This document shows, in pieces, positions 6,564-14,785 of a stretch of 44,394 nucleotides of DNA. The position numbers were made by a program, and so were the translations under genes. The stretch lies in contig CALUTF010000012.1 of NCBI GenBank assembly GCA_944323595.1, forward strand, positions 1 through 44,394, given 5' to 3'. This DNA is from Candidatus Gastranaerophilales bacterium. Its GTDB lineage: Bacteria > Cyanobacteriota > Vampirovibrionia > Gastranaerophilales > Gastranaerophilaceae. How positions within the stretch are numbered: position 1 is the stretch's first letter; each line of letters opens with the position of its first letter. The notes beneath the pieces are model-generated. The model was not told the DNA's origin. It made no database searches and was given only the letters and a program-made list of their open reading frames with translations.

Positions 6564-7052
6564 CTATTTATGGCTTTTTAAGTTTGTATCATCTGATGCA
6601 GGTATTAATTCTTGTGCCGGTTGAGGAGGTGAATTCAGCCCCAGTGCTTCTAGAAGTTTAAAATAAGTATTGAGTCCGAGCATACTGCAATCAAGAGTTT
6701 CACGTTTATTGGTAATCTGGTTTGTTATAAAAAGATTACAATCGCTGTCAGATCCTATTGATTCAAATTGTGTTTTTATATAAGAATCAAAGACTACACT
6801 TTTCAAATAATACTTCCGTTTCAGTTTATTCAGGCAGAATACCTGCATGGTTTCATTATCCAGACGGATTGTGATGTTGTTGCTGGTAAAACTTGAAAAC
6901 AGCCAGAAAAGTGCTGCCAATGTGCTTATCCCGAATATTATTGCGTTATTGTCCGTGAATAATCTGATTACGATTGATAAAAATGCCCCTGCACATATAG
7001 AATATATTACGAGTTTTGTTTTCGTAAATATATTACTTTTAAATATTTTCAC
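6564..7052 (-). CDS. two-span membrane protein of unknown function, 162 aa
   Basis: The start is GTG at 7052, chosen because GGGAGA lies six bases upstream and the frame then begins ten bases after the lysC stop. A longer form from 7082 would overlap lysC and lacks such a site. Two membrane segments (LVIYSICAGAFLSIVIRLF and AIIFGISTLAALFWLFSSF) form a hairpin near the N-terminus. A cytoplasmic domain with a beta-strand pattern follows (NNITIRLDNETMQVFCLN). That layout recalls small bacterial PH-domain membrane proteins, but this is a guess. It is the last gene of the kdsC-like/TPR/lysC operon. Confidence 0.7.
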   Translation of the reverse strand: MKIFKSNIFTKTKLVIYSICAGAFLSIVIRLFTDNNAIIFGISTLAALFWLFSSFTSNNITIRLDNETMQVFCLNKLKRKYYLKSVVFDSYIKTQFESIGSDSDCNLFITNQITNKRETLDCSMLGLNTYFKLLEALGLNSPPQPAQELIPASDDTNLKSHK

Positions 7053-7062
7053 TAAGTTCTCC

Positions 7063-8328
7063 CTAAACGTTAGGCAAATCACCTTTTACTTCTGCTATTT
7101 CATCGCTTTCCAGCTGAAATTCTTTATGAAGTGCTGCCACAGCACGCTTTGCGTCTTCTTTATCCACAAGGCAGCTTATTTTGATTTCACTTGTTGAAAT
7201 CATGCGGATGTTGACATTGAGTTTTGCCAGAGTTTCAAACATTGTAGATGCGATACCGGGTCTGTCAATCATACCGGCGCCTACAATTGAAACTTTTGCA
7301 ATATTCTCATCTATTTTAATATCTCCGGCTTTCAATTCTCCTTTCAAATCTTCCAGAGCTTTTTTTGTTTTTTCAAGGTCTGCACTGTCGATAGTGAAAG
7401 CGATATCGTTTGTATTAGAAATTTTTCTTGCGTATGATTGGATAATCATATCAACGGAGATTCCTTCCTGAGCCAGTTTGCCAAAAATCATTGCTGCCTG
7501 CCCCGGAGTATCCGGAACATCGCAAACGACGATTCTTGCCTGTGACAAATCTGCCGCAACCCCTGCGACCGGTTTATAAATTTCCATCTTGTCAACTCCC
7601 AATATTAAAGTACCTAAATTATCTGTTTTAAAACTGCTGCGTACCCGTAGCGGAACGTTGAATTGTTTTGCTGTTTCTACGCTTCTCGGGTGAAGTACAT
7701 TAGCCCCTGCGTGAGCAAGTTCCAGCATTTCTTCGTATGAAATTTCATTAAGTCTGGATGCATTTGGAACAACACGCGGGTCTGTTGTATAAACACCTTC
7801 TACATCAGTGTAAATATCGCAGCGTTCTGCATTTAATGCTGCAGCAAGCGCAACGGCTGAAGTATCCGAACCGCCTCTGCCGAGCGTTGTGATTTCGCCA
7901 TCGGGAGTTACCCCTTGAAAACCTGCTACAACTATTATTTTACCTTCCTGAAGATTTTTTTTCAGTTTATCTGTTTTTATATCAATAATTCGTGCTTTTG
8001 AGTGGACATTTTCTGTTACTATACCAATTTGCATTGCGTTGAAGCTTACCGCATCATATCCTGCTGCCTGTATAGCCATGGCAAGTAATGCTATTGAAAC
8101 ACCTTCACCTGTAGAAAGAAGCATGTCCATCTCACGGCTTGACGGATTGGGGCTTAAATCTTTTGCCATTTTGACAAGATAATCTGTCGTGTGACCCATC
8201 GCAGATACAACTACAACTACATCATTCCCGTTCTTTTTTTCTTTGATTACTGTTTGGGCAACGTTTTTAATTTTTTCCGTATCTGCAACAGATGTGCCGC
8301 CAAACTTTTGTACAATAACTTTTCTCAA
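7063..8328 (-). CDS. lysC: aspartokinase
   Basis: The enzyme phosphorylates aspartate, the first step to lysine, threonine, methionine and diaminopimelate. The N-terminal kinase domain (1 to about 240) has VQKFGGTSVAD, VVVVSAMG, the sugar-kinase-like LLSTGEGVS and GRGGSDTSAVALAA. Two ACT domains follow (about 265-335 and 345-410), where lysine or threonine would bind for feedback inhibition. At 421 aa the length fits the monofunctional class. The start is TTG at 8328, with only two bases after the TPR gene's stop, which indicates translational coupling. The ribosome binding site is weak. Confidence 0.96.
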   Translation of the reverse strand: MRKVIVQKFGGTSVADTEKIKNVAQTVIKEKKNGNDVVVVVSAMGHTTDYLVKMAKDLSPNPSSREMDMLLSTGEGVSIALLAMAIQAAGYDAVSFNAMQIGIVTENVHSKARIIDIKTDKLKKNLQEGKIIVVAGFQGVTPDGEITTLGRGGSDTSAVALAAALNAERCDIYTDVEGVYTTDPRVVPNASRLNEISYEEMLELAHAGANVLHPRSVETAKQFNVPLRVRSSFKTDNLGTLILGVDKMEIYKPVAGVAADLSQARIVVCDVPDTPGQAAMIFGKLAQEGISVDMIIQSYARKISNTNDIAFTIDSADLEKTKKALEDLKGELKAGDIKIDENIAKVSIVGAGMIDRPGIASTMFETLAKLNVNIRMISTSEIKISCLVDKEDAKRAVAALHKEFQLESDEIAEVKGDLPNV

Positions 8329-8330
8329 GA

Positions 8331-9827
8331 TTATTCGCTTTCTTTAAAGGTTTTTAATAAGTTTTCCAGTTCTTCTTTTTCTTTGTAATATTTGAAACCG
8401 GTATCACTTATTTGGATTATTTTTTCTGCAAGAGCTACAGTTTCTTTTATATTATATTCACAAACGTTTTCTTTGACAAGTATATAGCTCACAAAAAATT
8501 GTAAATTTAACACTTCTAAATCTTTGTCATATATTTTAACAATTTTTCTGAGTTTTCTTTGTGCTTCAGCATACTCTTCACAGGCGATTAAAAACCTTGC
8601 GTAATCTATGCCGGCGGTCATAAAATACGGATTAAGATTCATAGATTTTTCATAGAAATCAATTGCTTTTGAATTATTCTTTTTAAATTCATTTATTTTT
8701 GCCTGATAGTATGCGATTAAGAATTCAAGATCTTCCGTTTCAAGTTTTCGGAAACTTGAAAGCGCAGTGTCGAAATTACCGTTGTTAAATTCTCTTATGG
8801 CACGGCACAAATCAATAATATCTGTGTCAGCGCCTCCATTTAGAGCCATTTGTATTAAAACTTCATCGTCATTGTGCTTTATCATTCTGACTAATGCTAA
8901 ATAAGCCATGCTTTCTGCGTTTTCGCCGTCATATCCAAGCGCTTTTACGAATTTTTTTTCTGCGTCATCGAGATTTGTAAATTTAATGAGCGCTTTTCCC
9001 CATTCCGTGTACAGGTTGGAGTTATTTAATTCTCTTTTTGCGGCTGTTGAATACATTTCCAGCGCCTTATCTCTGTCGCATTCTATTGTATACAGCTTAC
9101 CCAGCAGCAAATACGACGGGAGCATGTTCTTATTGAATTCCAGTGATTTCAGGGCATAGTGCTTTGCATTTTTGTAATCTTTTTTTAAAAATTTCAGGTT
9201 AGCAAACTCGTAAGTATTAGTTTCGTTTGGGCAGACATTTGCAAGAAATGTCAATTTAGCTTCTGCGTCTTTGTGTTCACCGAGTTTAATTTCGCATACG
9301 GCAGCCAGAAATATTGCAGTAAAATTATATTTGTTAATTCTTGAGGCTGTGACAAATTTTTCGCGTGCGGCATCGTATTTTTTTTGTTTCATAAGCGCCA
9401 TGCCCCAGCCTGTGAATGTATCGGAATTTGCCGGCGCAATTTTGTCGGAATTTTCAAAAGATTGTTCGGCCTCTTCGTAATCGTGGCATGACATCTGCGC
9501 AAATCCCAGCTTTTGCCAGATATTTTTATCGGTATAACATATTTGGGCGGATTTTTTGTATGCATCTACGGCTTTTGAATGCTCATGTTTTTTGTCATAG
9601 ATAATTCCGAGGTATTTGTACACAAGAGGGTCTTTTTCCGTAATATTAAGAGCCTCAAGAAGTACTGTTTCCGCCTCATCAATTTTATTTTCTTCCAGAA
9701 ATTTTTTTGCCCTGTTTACATACGCTACTGATGGCAGCGATTGGATTATGGTAGACTCTTTGTACCTGTCAATTGATAAGTTAAGATTTTTTATATATTC
9801 AATTATTTTTTTTAACCTGTTAAACAA
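8331..9827 (-). CDS. tetratricopeptide-repeat protein, 498 aa
   Basis: The protein is built almost wholly from TPR helices. From about residue 35 a series of roughly ten degenerate repeats shows the pattern A-x-LG-x-x-Y and A-x3-Y-x-KA (for example YKYLGIIYDKKHEHSKAVDAYKKS). There is no signal peptide or membrane segment, so it is a cytoplasmic scaffold by appearance. The start is TTG at 9827 with GAGAGG upstream; it overlaps the preceding HAD gene by 16 bp. It lies between a KdsC-like phosphatase gene and lysC in one operon. The partner is unknown. Confidence 0.88.
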   Translation of the reverse strand: MFNRLKKIIEYIKNLNLSIDRYKESTIIQSLPSVAYVNRAKKFLEENKIDEAETVLLEALNITEKDPLVYKYLGIIYDKKHEHSKAVDAYKKSAQICYTDKNIWQKLGFAQMSCHDYEEAEQSFENSDKIAPANSDTFTGWGMALMKQKKYDAAREKFVTASRINKYNFTAIFLAAVCEIKLGEHKDAEAKLTFLANVCPNETNTYEFANLKFLKKDYKNAKHYALKSLEFNKNMLPSYLLLGKLYTIECDRDKALEMYSTAAKRELNNSNLYTEWGKALIKFTNLDDAEKKFVKALGYDGENAESMAYLALVRMIKHNDDEVLIQMALNGGADTDIIDLCRAIREFNNGNFDTALSSFRKLETEDLEFLIAYYQAKINEFKKNNSKAIDFYEKSMNLNPYFMTAGIDYARFLIACEEYAEAQRKLRKIVKIYDKDLEVLNLQFFVSYILVKENVCEYNIKETVALAEKIIQISDTGFKYYKEKEELENLLKTFKESE

Positions 9828-10297
9828 TCCACAACCTCTCTGAATGCACCGTTGCCGCCATCATTATTTGTTATTTGAATCCCTTTAATTTTTTTTACTT
9901 TAGAAACAGCATGCGGCACTGTTATTTTATATTTTGCATATTCCATGCATTCTATATCATTAATATCATCACCTATATAAACGTATTCATTCTGGTTTAA
10001 GTTATATTTTTCTACGATTGATTTAAGAACATTAATTTTAATTCTGATATCCTGATGAACCTCATCTATCAGAAACTTTCTTGCAAGCGTGTCAATCGCG
10101 GCATTTTGTTCGCCGGATATAATACCTATTTTAAAGTTACTTTTTTTCAGAATAGAAAACGCCATAACATCTTTAAAATTAATTTTTCTTGCCATAGAAA
10201 AGTCGTCATGGATATATACGCAGTTGTCTGTAATAATTCCGTCAAAATCAGTTATAACCATTTTGATAGTGTTTGGCAGTTTAATCTTTTTCACCAT
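9812..10297 (-). CDS. KdsC-like HAD phosphatase, 161 aa
   Basis: This is a short HAD hydrolase without a cap domain, the size of KdsC (3-deoxy-D-manno-octulosonate 8-phosphate phosphatase). The motifs are in order: DFDGIITD (nucleophile Asp17, acid/base Asp19), IISGE (motif II), a Lys in the IKINVLK stretch and GDDINDIECM (Mg-binding motif IV). Family members act on Kdo-8-P or on N-acylneuraminate-9-P; the sequence alone does not decide. I use ATG 10297, which has GGAG just upstream; ATG 10312 has no such site. It is the first gene of a four-gene operon with a TPR gene and lysC. No other lipopolysaccharide gene is nearby. Confidence 0.88.
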   Translation of the reverse strand: MVKKIKLPNTIKMVITDFDGIITDNCVYIHDDFSMARKINFKDVMAFSILKKSNFKIGIISGEQNAAIDTLARKFLIDEVHQDIRIKINVLKSIVEKYNLNQNEYVYIGDDINDIECMEYAKYKITVPHAVSKVKKIKGIQITNNDGGNGAFREVVDCLTG

Positions 10298-10324
10298 AAT
10301 ACTCCGCGTCATCAGTTTAATGTA

Positions 10325-10353
10325 TTAACAAAGAATTTCGTATTTGATATAAT
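10325..10353 (+). promoter_or_regulatory. promoter of the histidine kinase gene
   Basis: -35 TTAACA (10325-10330), a 17-bp spacer and -10 TATAAT (10348-10353) lie in the divergent region. The start point would be near 10360, giving a 35-nt leader. Confidence 0.7.
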
Positions 10354-10394
10354 TTTAACATGAAATCCGTCTAAAAAAAAGGTCATAGATTTAT

Positions 10395-11663
10395 ATGCTG
10401 TGGTATTTGCTAAACATTGGTATTATAATAGTTTTCATCGGTTTGTTCCTGATAACCCGCAACACAAATAAGCGGTGGTCAAAGATTAATGATTATCTGG
10501 GAATGGTTACAAATACTGTTGATTCCGTTCGTTACGGGAATCTTTCCACCAAAATTGAGCAAATCCACCACCCTACATATCAGAATGTAACAGACAGTAT
10601 TAACCGGATGGTTGAGACCTTAAATGACAGAGAGCACATGATTGTTGAATATCAGACAGAACTGATGAGGCAGAACAAGCTTTTGGAATCTGTTATTAAT
10701 TCGCTTTCCGACGGCATTTTAATTGTTAATGACAAGGGTGCAATTCTGCGTGCTACTCCAAAAATTTCCTCATGGTTCGGAGTCAAGGGGGCGGAACTTT
10801 TAGGGAAGAATATATTTGATTACATAAAAATAGACGGGGATTATTCATTTGATAAGCTTAATAATGTTGATATTTTCATAATACATACTCCGACAAATAA
10901 TTTTGTGGCAAACTCAAGACGGCTTACTCTGGAGGATAAAAAACGTTTTGTTTTTATTATTAAAGATGTCACAAACGAACGCGAGATTGAAAAATTAAAG
11001 GAAGATTTTGTTGCAACACTTACACATGATTTGAAAGTACCTATAGTAGCCGAGTCAAATATTATTAACTTTCTTCTGGAGGGGCGCTTTGGAGAGATTA
11101 ATGAAAAGCAGGATGTCGCCCTGAAAAACATGAAAGCATCCAATCAGGAGCTTGTAGAACTTGTTCAGATTTTGCTTGAGACCTATAAGATAAAAGAAAC
11201 CGGTATAAAACTTTTAAAAGAAAATATCAAGCTAAATCAATTTATAACACAAATAGTGGAAGAAGTTCAGCCAATAGCTGAAAATTCCGGCATGCGTATT
11301 AATTTTCAGCCGGAGCGTGATATCAAGGTAGTAGCAGATCCGCTGCAGCTTGAACGTGTTATAAAAAATCTTATATCAAATGCGATTTCCCACAGTAATA
11401 CAAAAGAGAATATCGATATCAAAACAGGAGAGATTCCGGGATATATAACCATTTCAGTTATAGATTACGGGCAGGGAATACCTGAGAAAGAGTTAAAGTT
11501 AATATTTAACAAATATTATTCTGCGGCAAAAAAATTCCGAAAGATAGGCACTGGTTTAGGGCTGTATCTTTCACAGCAGATAGTCAAATCTCATAACGGA
11601 GAGATTACTGTTACCAGCGAAGAAAATGTGCGTACTGAATTCTGCGTAAAGCTCCCTGTCTAA
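10395..11663 (+). CDS. sensor histidine kinase (orphan), 422 aa
   Basis: One membrane segment (residues 3-21) at the very N-terminus is followed directly by a HAMP-like linker (about 25-80), so there is no periplasmic sensor domain. A PAS domain comes next (about 95-190, with LLESVINSLSDGILIVND). The dimerisation/phosphoacceptor domain has His211 in ATLTHDLKVP. The ATPase domain has an N box NLISNAISHS (326-334), DYGQGIP (357-363) and GTGLGLYL (385-392). It would sense an internal or membrane signal through PAS and phosphorylate a response regulator. No response regulator gene is adjacent. The ribosome binding site AAGG lies rather far upstream. A long hairpin follows the gene. Confidence 0.95.
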   Translation: MLWYLLNIGIIIVFIGLFLITRNTNKRWSKINDYLGMVTNTVDSVRYGNLSTKIEQIHHPTYQNVTDSINRMVETLNDREHMIVEYQTELMRQNKLLESVINSLSDGILIVNDKGAILRATPKISSWFGVKGAELLGKNIFDYIKIDGDYSFDKLNNVDIFIIHTPTNNFVANSRRLTLEDKKRFVFIIKDVTNEREIEKLKEDFVATLTHDLKVPIVAESNIINFLLEGRFGEINEKQDVALKNMKASNQELVELVQILLETYKIKETGIKLLKENIKLNQFITQIVEEVQPIAENSGMRINFQPERDIKVVADPLQLERVIKNLISNAISHSNTKENIDIKTGEIPGYITISVIDYGQGIPEKELKLIFNKYYSAAKKFRKIGTGLGLYLSQQIVKSHNGEITVTSEENVRTEFCVKLPV

Positions 11664-11722
11664 CTGCAAACGAAACGTTTGGCAAACGTGGCGTTTGCAT
11701 CAACACGGCTCCTCAACTTTCA

Positions 11723-11782
11723 AAAAGTCGCCTTTTAAAGATGTTCAAGAAATTTTGAATATCTTTGTAACAGGCGGCTTTT
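11723..11782 (+). terminator. long two-part terminator hairpin
   Basis: AAAAGTCGCC (11723-11732) pairs with GGCGGCTTTT (11773-11782), and inside it AAAGATGTTCAA (11737-11748) pairs with TTGAATATCTTT (11755-11766). Both stems keep pairing through G-T wobbles, and the distal arm ends in TTTT. Confidence 0.65.
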
Positions 11783-11790
11783 GCAGAAAC

Positions 11791-12100
11791 TGTACTCCCC
11801 CTCTCCTAAGTAGGAGAGGGGAAAGGGGTGAGGTATGACATTCCACAAGCTAAGCAATGTAGGTCGGATTTACTAATCCGACAAAAAATAGTGTCGCAGC
11901 GGAGTATACCCCCTCACCCTACCCCTGTCTTGGATTTGCTCCACGCTCACGGAGACTCGACAAAAAGCCTGCGGCTTAGCTGTCTCGTTCCGTTCGCTAT
12001 CCGGACTTACTCCGTATCGTCCGTCCGCAAATCCGCTCTCCCCACAGAGGTCAATCTGGTTGGGCGAGGGAGTATAGGAATAAATCCGTCATATTAAAAT
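11791..12100. repeat. hairpin-rich repeat block with REP-like element
   Basis: There is no gene between 11664 and 12237. The block contains a perfect hairpin CCCCTCTCCT-AAGT-AGGAGAGGGG (11798-11821), a REP-like hairpin GTCGGATT-TACT-AATCCGAC (11863-11882), and longer-range pairs such as GGGGTGAGGTAT (from about 11825) with ATACCCCCTCACCC (from about 11907). It is clearly richer in GC than its surroundings and looks like mobile or repeat-derived DNA, not coding sequence. Confidence 0.6.
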
Positions 12101-12107
12101 TCCCGCA

Positions 12108-12166
12108 GAGCCTGATTTTATAAAAGAACTCATTTACTCATTCACATATTTACTTATTCACTTAAC
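12108..12166. repeat. dispersed repeat, copy A
   Basis: This stretch (from GAGCCTGATTTTATAAAAG to TTATTCACTTAAC) recurs in inverted orientation at 41326-41378 with a few differences. Both copies contain near-periodic TTCAC/TTTAC units of about 8 bp and both adjoin other repeat elements. Confidence 0.65.
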
Positions 12167-12203
12167 GACTCTAAATTATATTTGACTGCCTTTACTAATC
12201 ATC

Positions 12204-12237
12204 TTTTAACGGATGGCTTTTAGTGTATAATATTTTT
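12204..12237 (+). promoter_or_regulatory. promoter of comF, probable leaderless transcript
   Basis: TATAAT (12226-12231) is followed by six bases and then the ATG at 12238, so transcription would start at the start codon. A weak -35 (TTTTAA, 12204-12209) lies 16 bp upstream. Confidence 0.45.
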
Positions 12238-12888
12238 ATGAAAACTTTTTTTATCGGACTGCTGGATTGGATTTATAAAAAGAAATGCTATTTTTGCAGA
12301 AGTTCAAAAGAATGTGTCAAAATGTGTTCCAAATGCTATTGCGAACTTGAACATCTTAATCCTGCAGTTAACAGAATTGTTAATTCCAAAAATGTCTATT
12401 GTGCAGGTGTTTATTCAAAAAATTTGCAGAAACTTATCCGCGGGCTTAAATATCATAACCAGAGAGATTTAGCATATTATCTGGCTAAATTTATGTATGA
12501 ATACTGGATTGAATTAACCGATGCCGTAGATTATCAAATCGTCCCGGTGCCAATTTATCCTACACGTCTTAAAAAACGTAAATACAATCATATGGATTTA
12601 GTCGCGGAAGAATTTTCAAAACTTAGCGGCTATCCGGTAAACAAAGAACTGATATCCCGAATTAAAGATACAAAAGCACAGTATAAACTTAAGCGTGCTG
12701 AACGTGTTGAAAATCTCCAAAATGCTTTTAATGTCGATGTAACGAAATTTGATAAACGCCGCAGGATACTTCTTATTGATGATATTTGTACAACAGGCTC
12801 GACTTTTGAAGAAATGATAAGAGAGTTTGAGAAAAATAATATTTATGATATAACTTGTTTTGCGGCAACAACCCCGTTTGAGGATTAA
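12238..12888 (+). CDS. comF: ComF-family phosphoribosyltransferase-like protein
   Basis: The N-terminal zinc-binding cysteines are Cys17-x2-Cys20 and Cys30-x2-Cys33. A linker with the family's conserved LKYHNQRDLAYYLA follows, then a type I phosphoribosyltransferase fold with VPVPIYPTRLKKRKYNH and the PRPP loop LLIDDICTTGSTFEEM. ComF proteins take part in natural transformation, working with the DNA-import helicase at the inner membrane face. At 216 aa the length is typical. ATG 12238 is preferred over GTG 12223, which lies upstream of the -10 box. Type IV pilus genes follow within 2 kb, which fits a competence role, but no other com gene is in view. Confidence 0.9.
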   Translation: MKTFFIGLLDWIYKKKCYFCRSSKECVKMCSKCYCELEHLNPAVNRIVNSKNVYCAGVYSKNLQKLIRGLKYHNQRDLAYYLAKFMYEYWIELTDAVDYQIVPVPIYPTRLKKRKYNHMDLVAEEFSKLSGYPVNKELISRIKDTKAQYKLKRAERVENLQNAFNVDVTKFDKRRRILLIDDICTTGSTFEEMIREFEKNNIYDITCFAATTPFED

Positions 12889-12889
12889 T

Positions 12890-13207
12890 ATGATACTCGC
12901 TGAATTTTCAAAATATTTACAGTCTAGAAAACAGGAAATTATTGACGGTAAAACTTCCGCTACTAAAATCCTTTGCGACTGGGTGCGCCTTGTTATATAT
13001 AAAAATCCCAAAAATCACGTGGATAAAATTATTCATAAAGAACTGCTGTTTGCTGAAAATTCCCTCGGAGATTTTTTGATTGTAGGAAAATCAGACAGCG
13101 GCAGAGTGCTTGCTAATGCTCTTTATAATTATGCCCAGAGTTATGAACATTACATAATGAGCAGATGGCTTCAAGATAAAAATCCGATGGATTTTAATGA
13201 AAAGTAA
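12890..13207 (+). CDS. hypothetical protein, 105 aa
   Basis: The start is ATG 12890, one base after the comF stop, with GAGG six bases upstream inside the comF end. Close coupling makes it an operon partner of comF. The product is a charged, mostly helical small protein (RKQEIIDGKTSATKILCDW, SGRVLANALYNYAQSYEHY). No signal peptide or known motif is visible, and I do not recognise a family. Confidence 0.72.
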   Translation: MILAEFSKYLQSRKQEIIDGKTSATKILCDWVRLVIYKNPKNHVDKIIHKELLFAENSLGDFLIVGKSDSGRVLANALYNYAQSYEHYIMSRWLQDKNPMDFNEK

Positions 13208-13295
13208 TTGCCCTGTTGGCGGATTTTTATATGATATTCTCTTTGTAAAATAATTTTGACTTCAATAAATTATTTCTGCAAAAGGAGAGTTGATT

Positions 13296-14162
13296 ATGAC
13301 AAGTACTATCTGGCAAGCCCCTGTTTGCGAGCTTGATGAACTGAACAATCTTTTTATCGAATTAACCGCAAAAAATTGTAATAACCGCTGCAAACATTGT
13401 TACATTGATTTCCCGCTTACTAAAAACGTAAAAGATTTTATCCAGATTGATTTAATTAAAGATGCACTTAATGCAGCTTCCTGTGAAAAGTTACAGTGTA
13501 TTTATCTCACCGGCGCTGAACCTATGACACATCCTGATTTTAATTCTATTTTGAGATTGTGTCTGAAATATTCAAATGTTTGTATCTGCACAAACGGCAG
13601 TTTTATAAATGAAAAGAAAGCAAGGTTTTTGAAACGTGTTCAATCCGAAAGTAATTTTGAAATTATTTTTCAGTTGAGTATTGACCATTACAATGAAGTG
13701 AAATGCGATGATATCCGCGGCAGAGGTGCTTATCGTATTGCAATTTCTGCTATAAAAAATCTTGTTAAATATGATTTTAACCCGATTTTGGCAATTACTG
13801 ATTACTATCAGGAAGGGCGTGAGGTTTTGATTAATGAATTTATGAATATCGCTCATAAAATTGGGTTTCCTGCGGAATTAAGTAATTTTAAAATTAACAA
13901 ATATTATGACAAAAATAATAAAGATATTCCTGCTGATTATGACCATATTCTTATGGACAAATTGGATTGTAAAAATGGAAGAGTCTTAACCACAAAAGGT
14001 ATTTATACCTGCCCGTTTCTTGCAAATGACCATCGGGGCAGATGCGGTGCTGATTTAAGTAATTATTCCAAAAAAAATATTCTGGAAACTGATTTTTGTT
14101 CCACATGTATTCAAAATAAAAATAAAATTTTTGCAATAGATTTTTCTCAGTTTCTTGTGTAG
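13296..14162 (+). CDS. radical SAM protein with C-terminal Cys cluster
   Basis: The radical SAM motif is Cys28-x3-Cys32-x2-Cys35 (CNNRCKHC). The usual barrel follows, with LTGAEPMTHPDF (the GGEP position) and CICTNGSFI. The C-terminal part has further cysteines (CKNGRVLTTKGIYTCPF, RCGADL, CSTC), a SPASM-like arrangement that could hold a second 4Fe-4S cluster. The substrate is not evident; SPASM-type enzymes modify peptides or make cofactors. ATG 13296 has AAGGAGAG six bases upstream. No peptide substrate gene is visible next to it. The gene ends at a strong terminator. Confidence 0.88.
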   Translation: MTSTIWQAPVCELDELNNLFIELTAKNCNNRCKHCYIDFPLTKNVKDFIQIDLIKDALNAASCEKLQCIYLTGAEPMTHPDFNSILRLCLKYSNVCICTNGSFINEKKARFLKRVQSESNFEIIFQLSIDHYNEVKCDDIRGRGAYRIAISAIKNLVKYDFNPILAITDYYQEGREVLINEFMNIAHKIGFPAELSNFKINKYYDKNNKDIPADYDHILMDKLDCKNGRVLTTKGIYTCPFLANDHRGRCGADLSNYSKKNILETDFCSTCIQNKNKIFAIDFSQFLV

Positions 14163-14166
14163 TTAA

Positions 14167-14193
14167 AAAAAGCAGCCGGTCTGGCTGCTTTTT
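14167..14193. terminator. bidirectional terminator
   Basis: AAAAAGCAGCC (14167-14177) pairs with GGCTGCTTTTT (14183-14193) around a 5-nt loop. It serves the radical SAM gene on the plus strand and the pilus operon on the minus strand, where it touches the stop codon. Confidence 0.9.
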
Positions 14194-14782
14194 ATTTTTG
14201 TGCATAAAGTTTAAGTTTCATATTTATAAGTAATATTTTTTTGTTTTTTTGATAAGGTGTAATCTCTATAGTTTCCATATCCAGAAAATGTTCATGTTTG
14301 TATAAATCCTGCATAAAACGTTCAAACGCTTTATATTCTGCAATAAGCTCCAGTGTAAGCCTGCAAACGTGGTATTTATCTCCGGCATTTGCCACAAAAG
14401 CATCGTCCTGCGGATCATACTCATAATCTATTGAACGTGCTTTAATCATATTTGCTCTAAGTATTCTTATAATATCTTGCAGTTGGTCTGTTATAACAGT
14501 TTCTGTATCTGCTCCTGTTATAATCGGTTTATAAAATTTTTTTGTGATTGGATCTTTTGCTTTTTGTTTCTCTCTGTTTTCAGCTTGTTGTTTTAATGTT
14601 TCAAGAGTTCTTTGTTTTTCCTCGTAACTTGCCGTTTGAGTTTTATATGTTTTGTTATCATTAAAAATTGATTGAACAGATGGCATCAATTTTGAAAGTA
14701 AGAATATAAACAAAATTATGCCGAATATTAATAGCAGAATAGCATTTTTAAATTTTTCAAAATATACTTTATATTCTCCCAT
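14192..14782 (-). CDS. PilO-like type IV pilus inner-membrane protein
   Basis: The design is that of PilO: a short cytoplasmic tail, one membrane segment (about residues 13-33, AILLLIFGIILFIFLL), a coiled coil rich in Lys, Gln and Glu (about 45-80), and a C-terminal alpha/beta domain whose pattern (VCRLTLELIAEYKAFERFMQDLYK and an IEITPY strand) fits the ferredoxin-like domain of PilO. PilO pairs with PilN in the periplasm and links the motor to the secretin. It is the third gene of the operon with the PilM-PilN fusion, four bases after the small membrane protein gene. The assignment rests on domain layout and context. Confidence 0.75.
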   Translation of the reverse strand: MGEYKVYFEKFKNAILLLIFGIILFIFLLSKLMPSVQSIFNDNKTYKTQTASYEEKQRTLETLKQQAENREKQKAKDPITKKFYKPIITGADTETVITDQLQDIIRILRANMIKARSIDYEYDPQDDAFVANAGDKYHVCRLTLELIAEYKAFERFMQDLYKHEHFLDMETIEITPYQKNKKILLINMKLKLYAQK

Positions 14783-14785
14783 AAA

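Noticed and set aside
11828-12097. Reading frame of 89 codons in the repeat block
   Set aside because: It crosses several hairpins and repeat arms, has no ribosome binding site and no protein-like composition.
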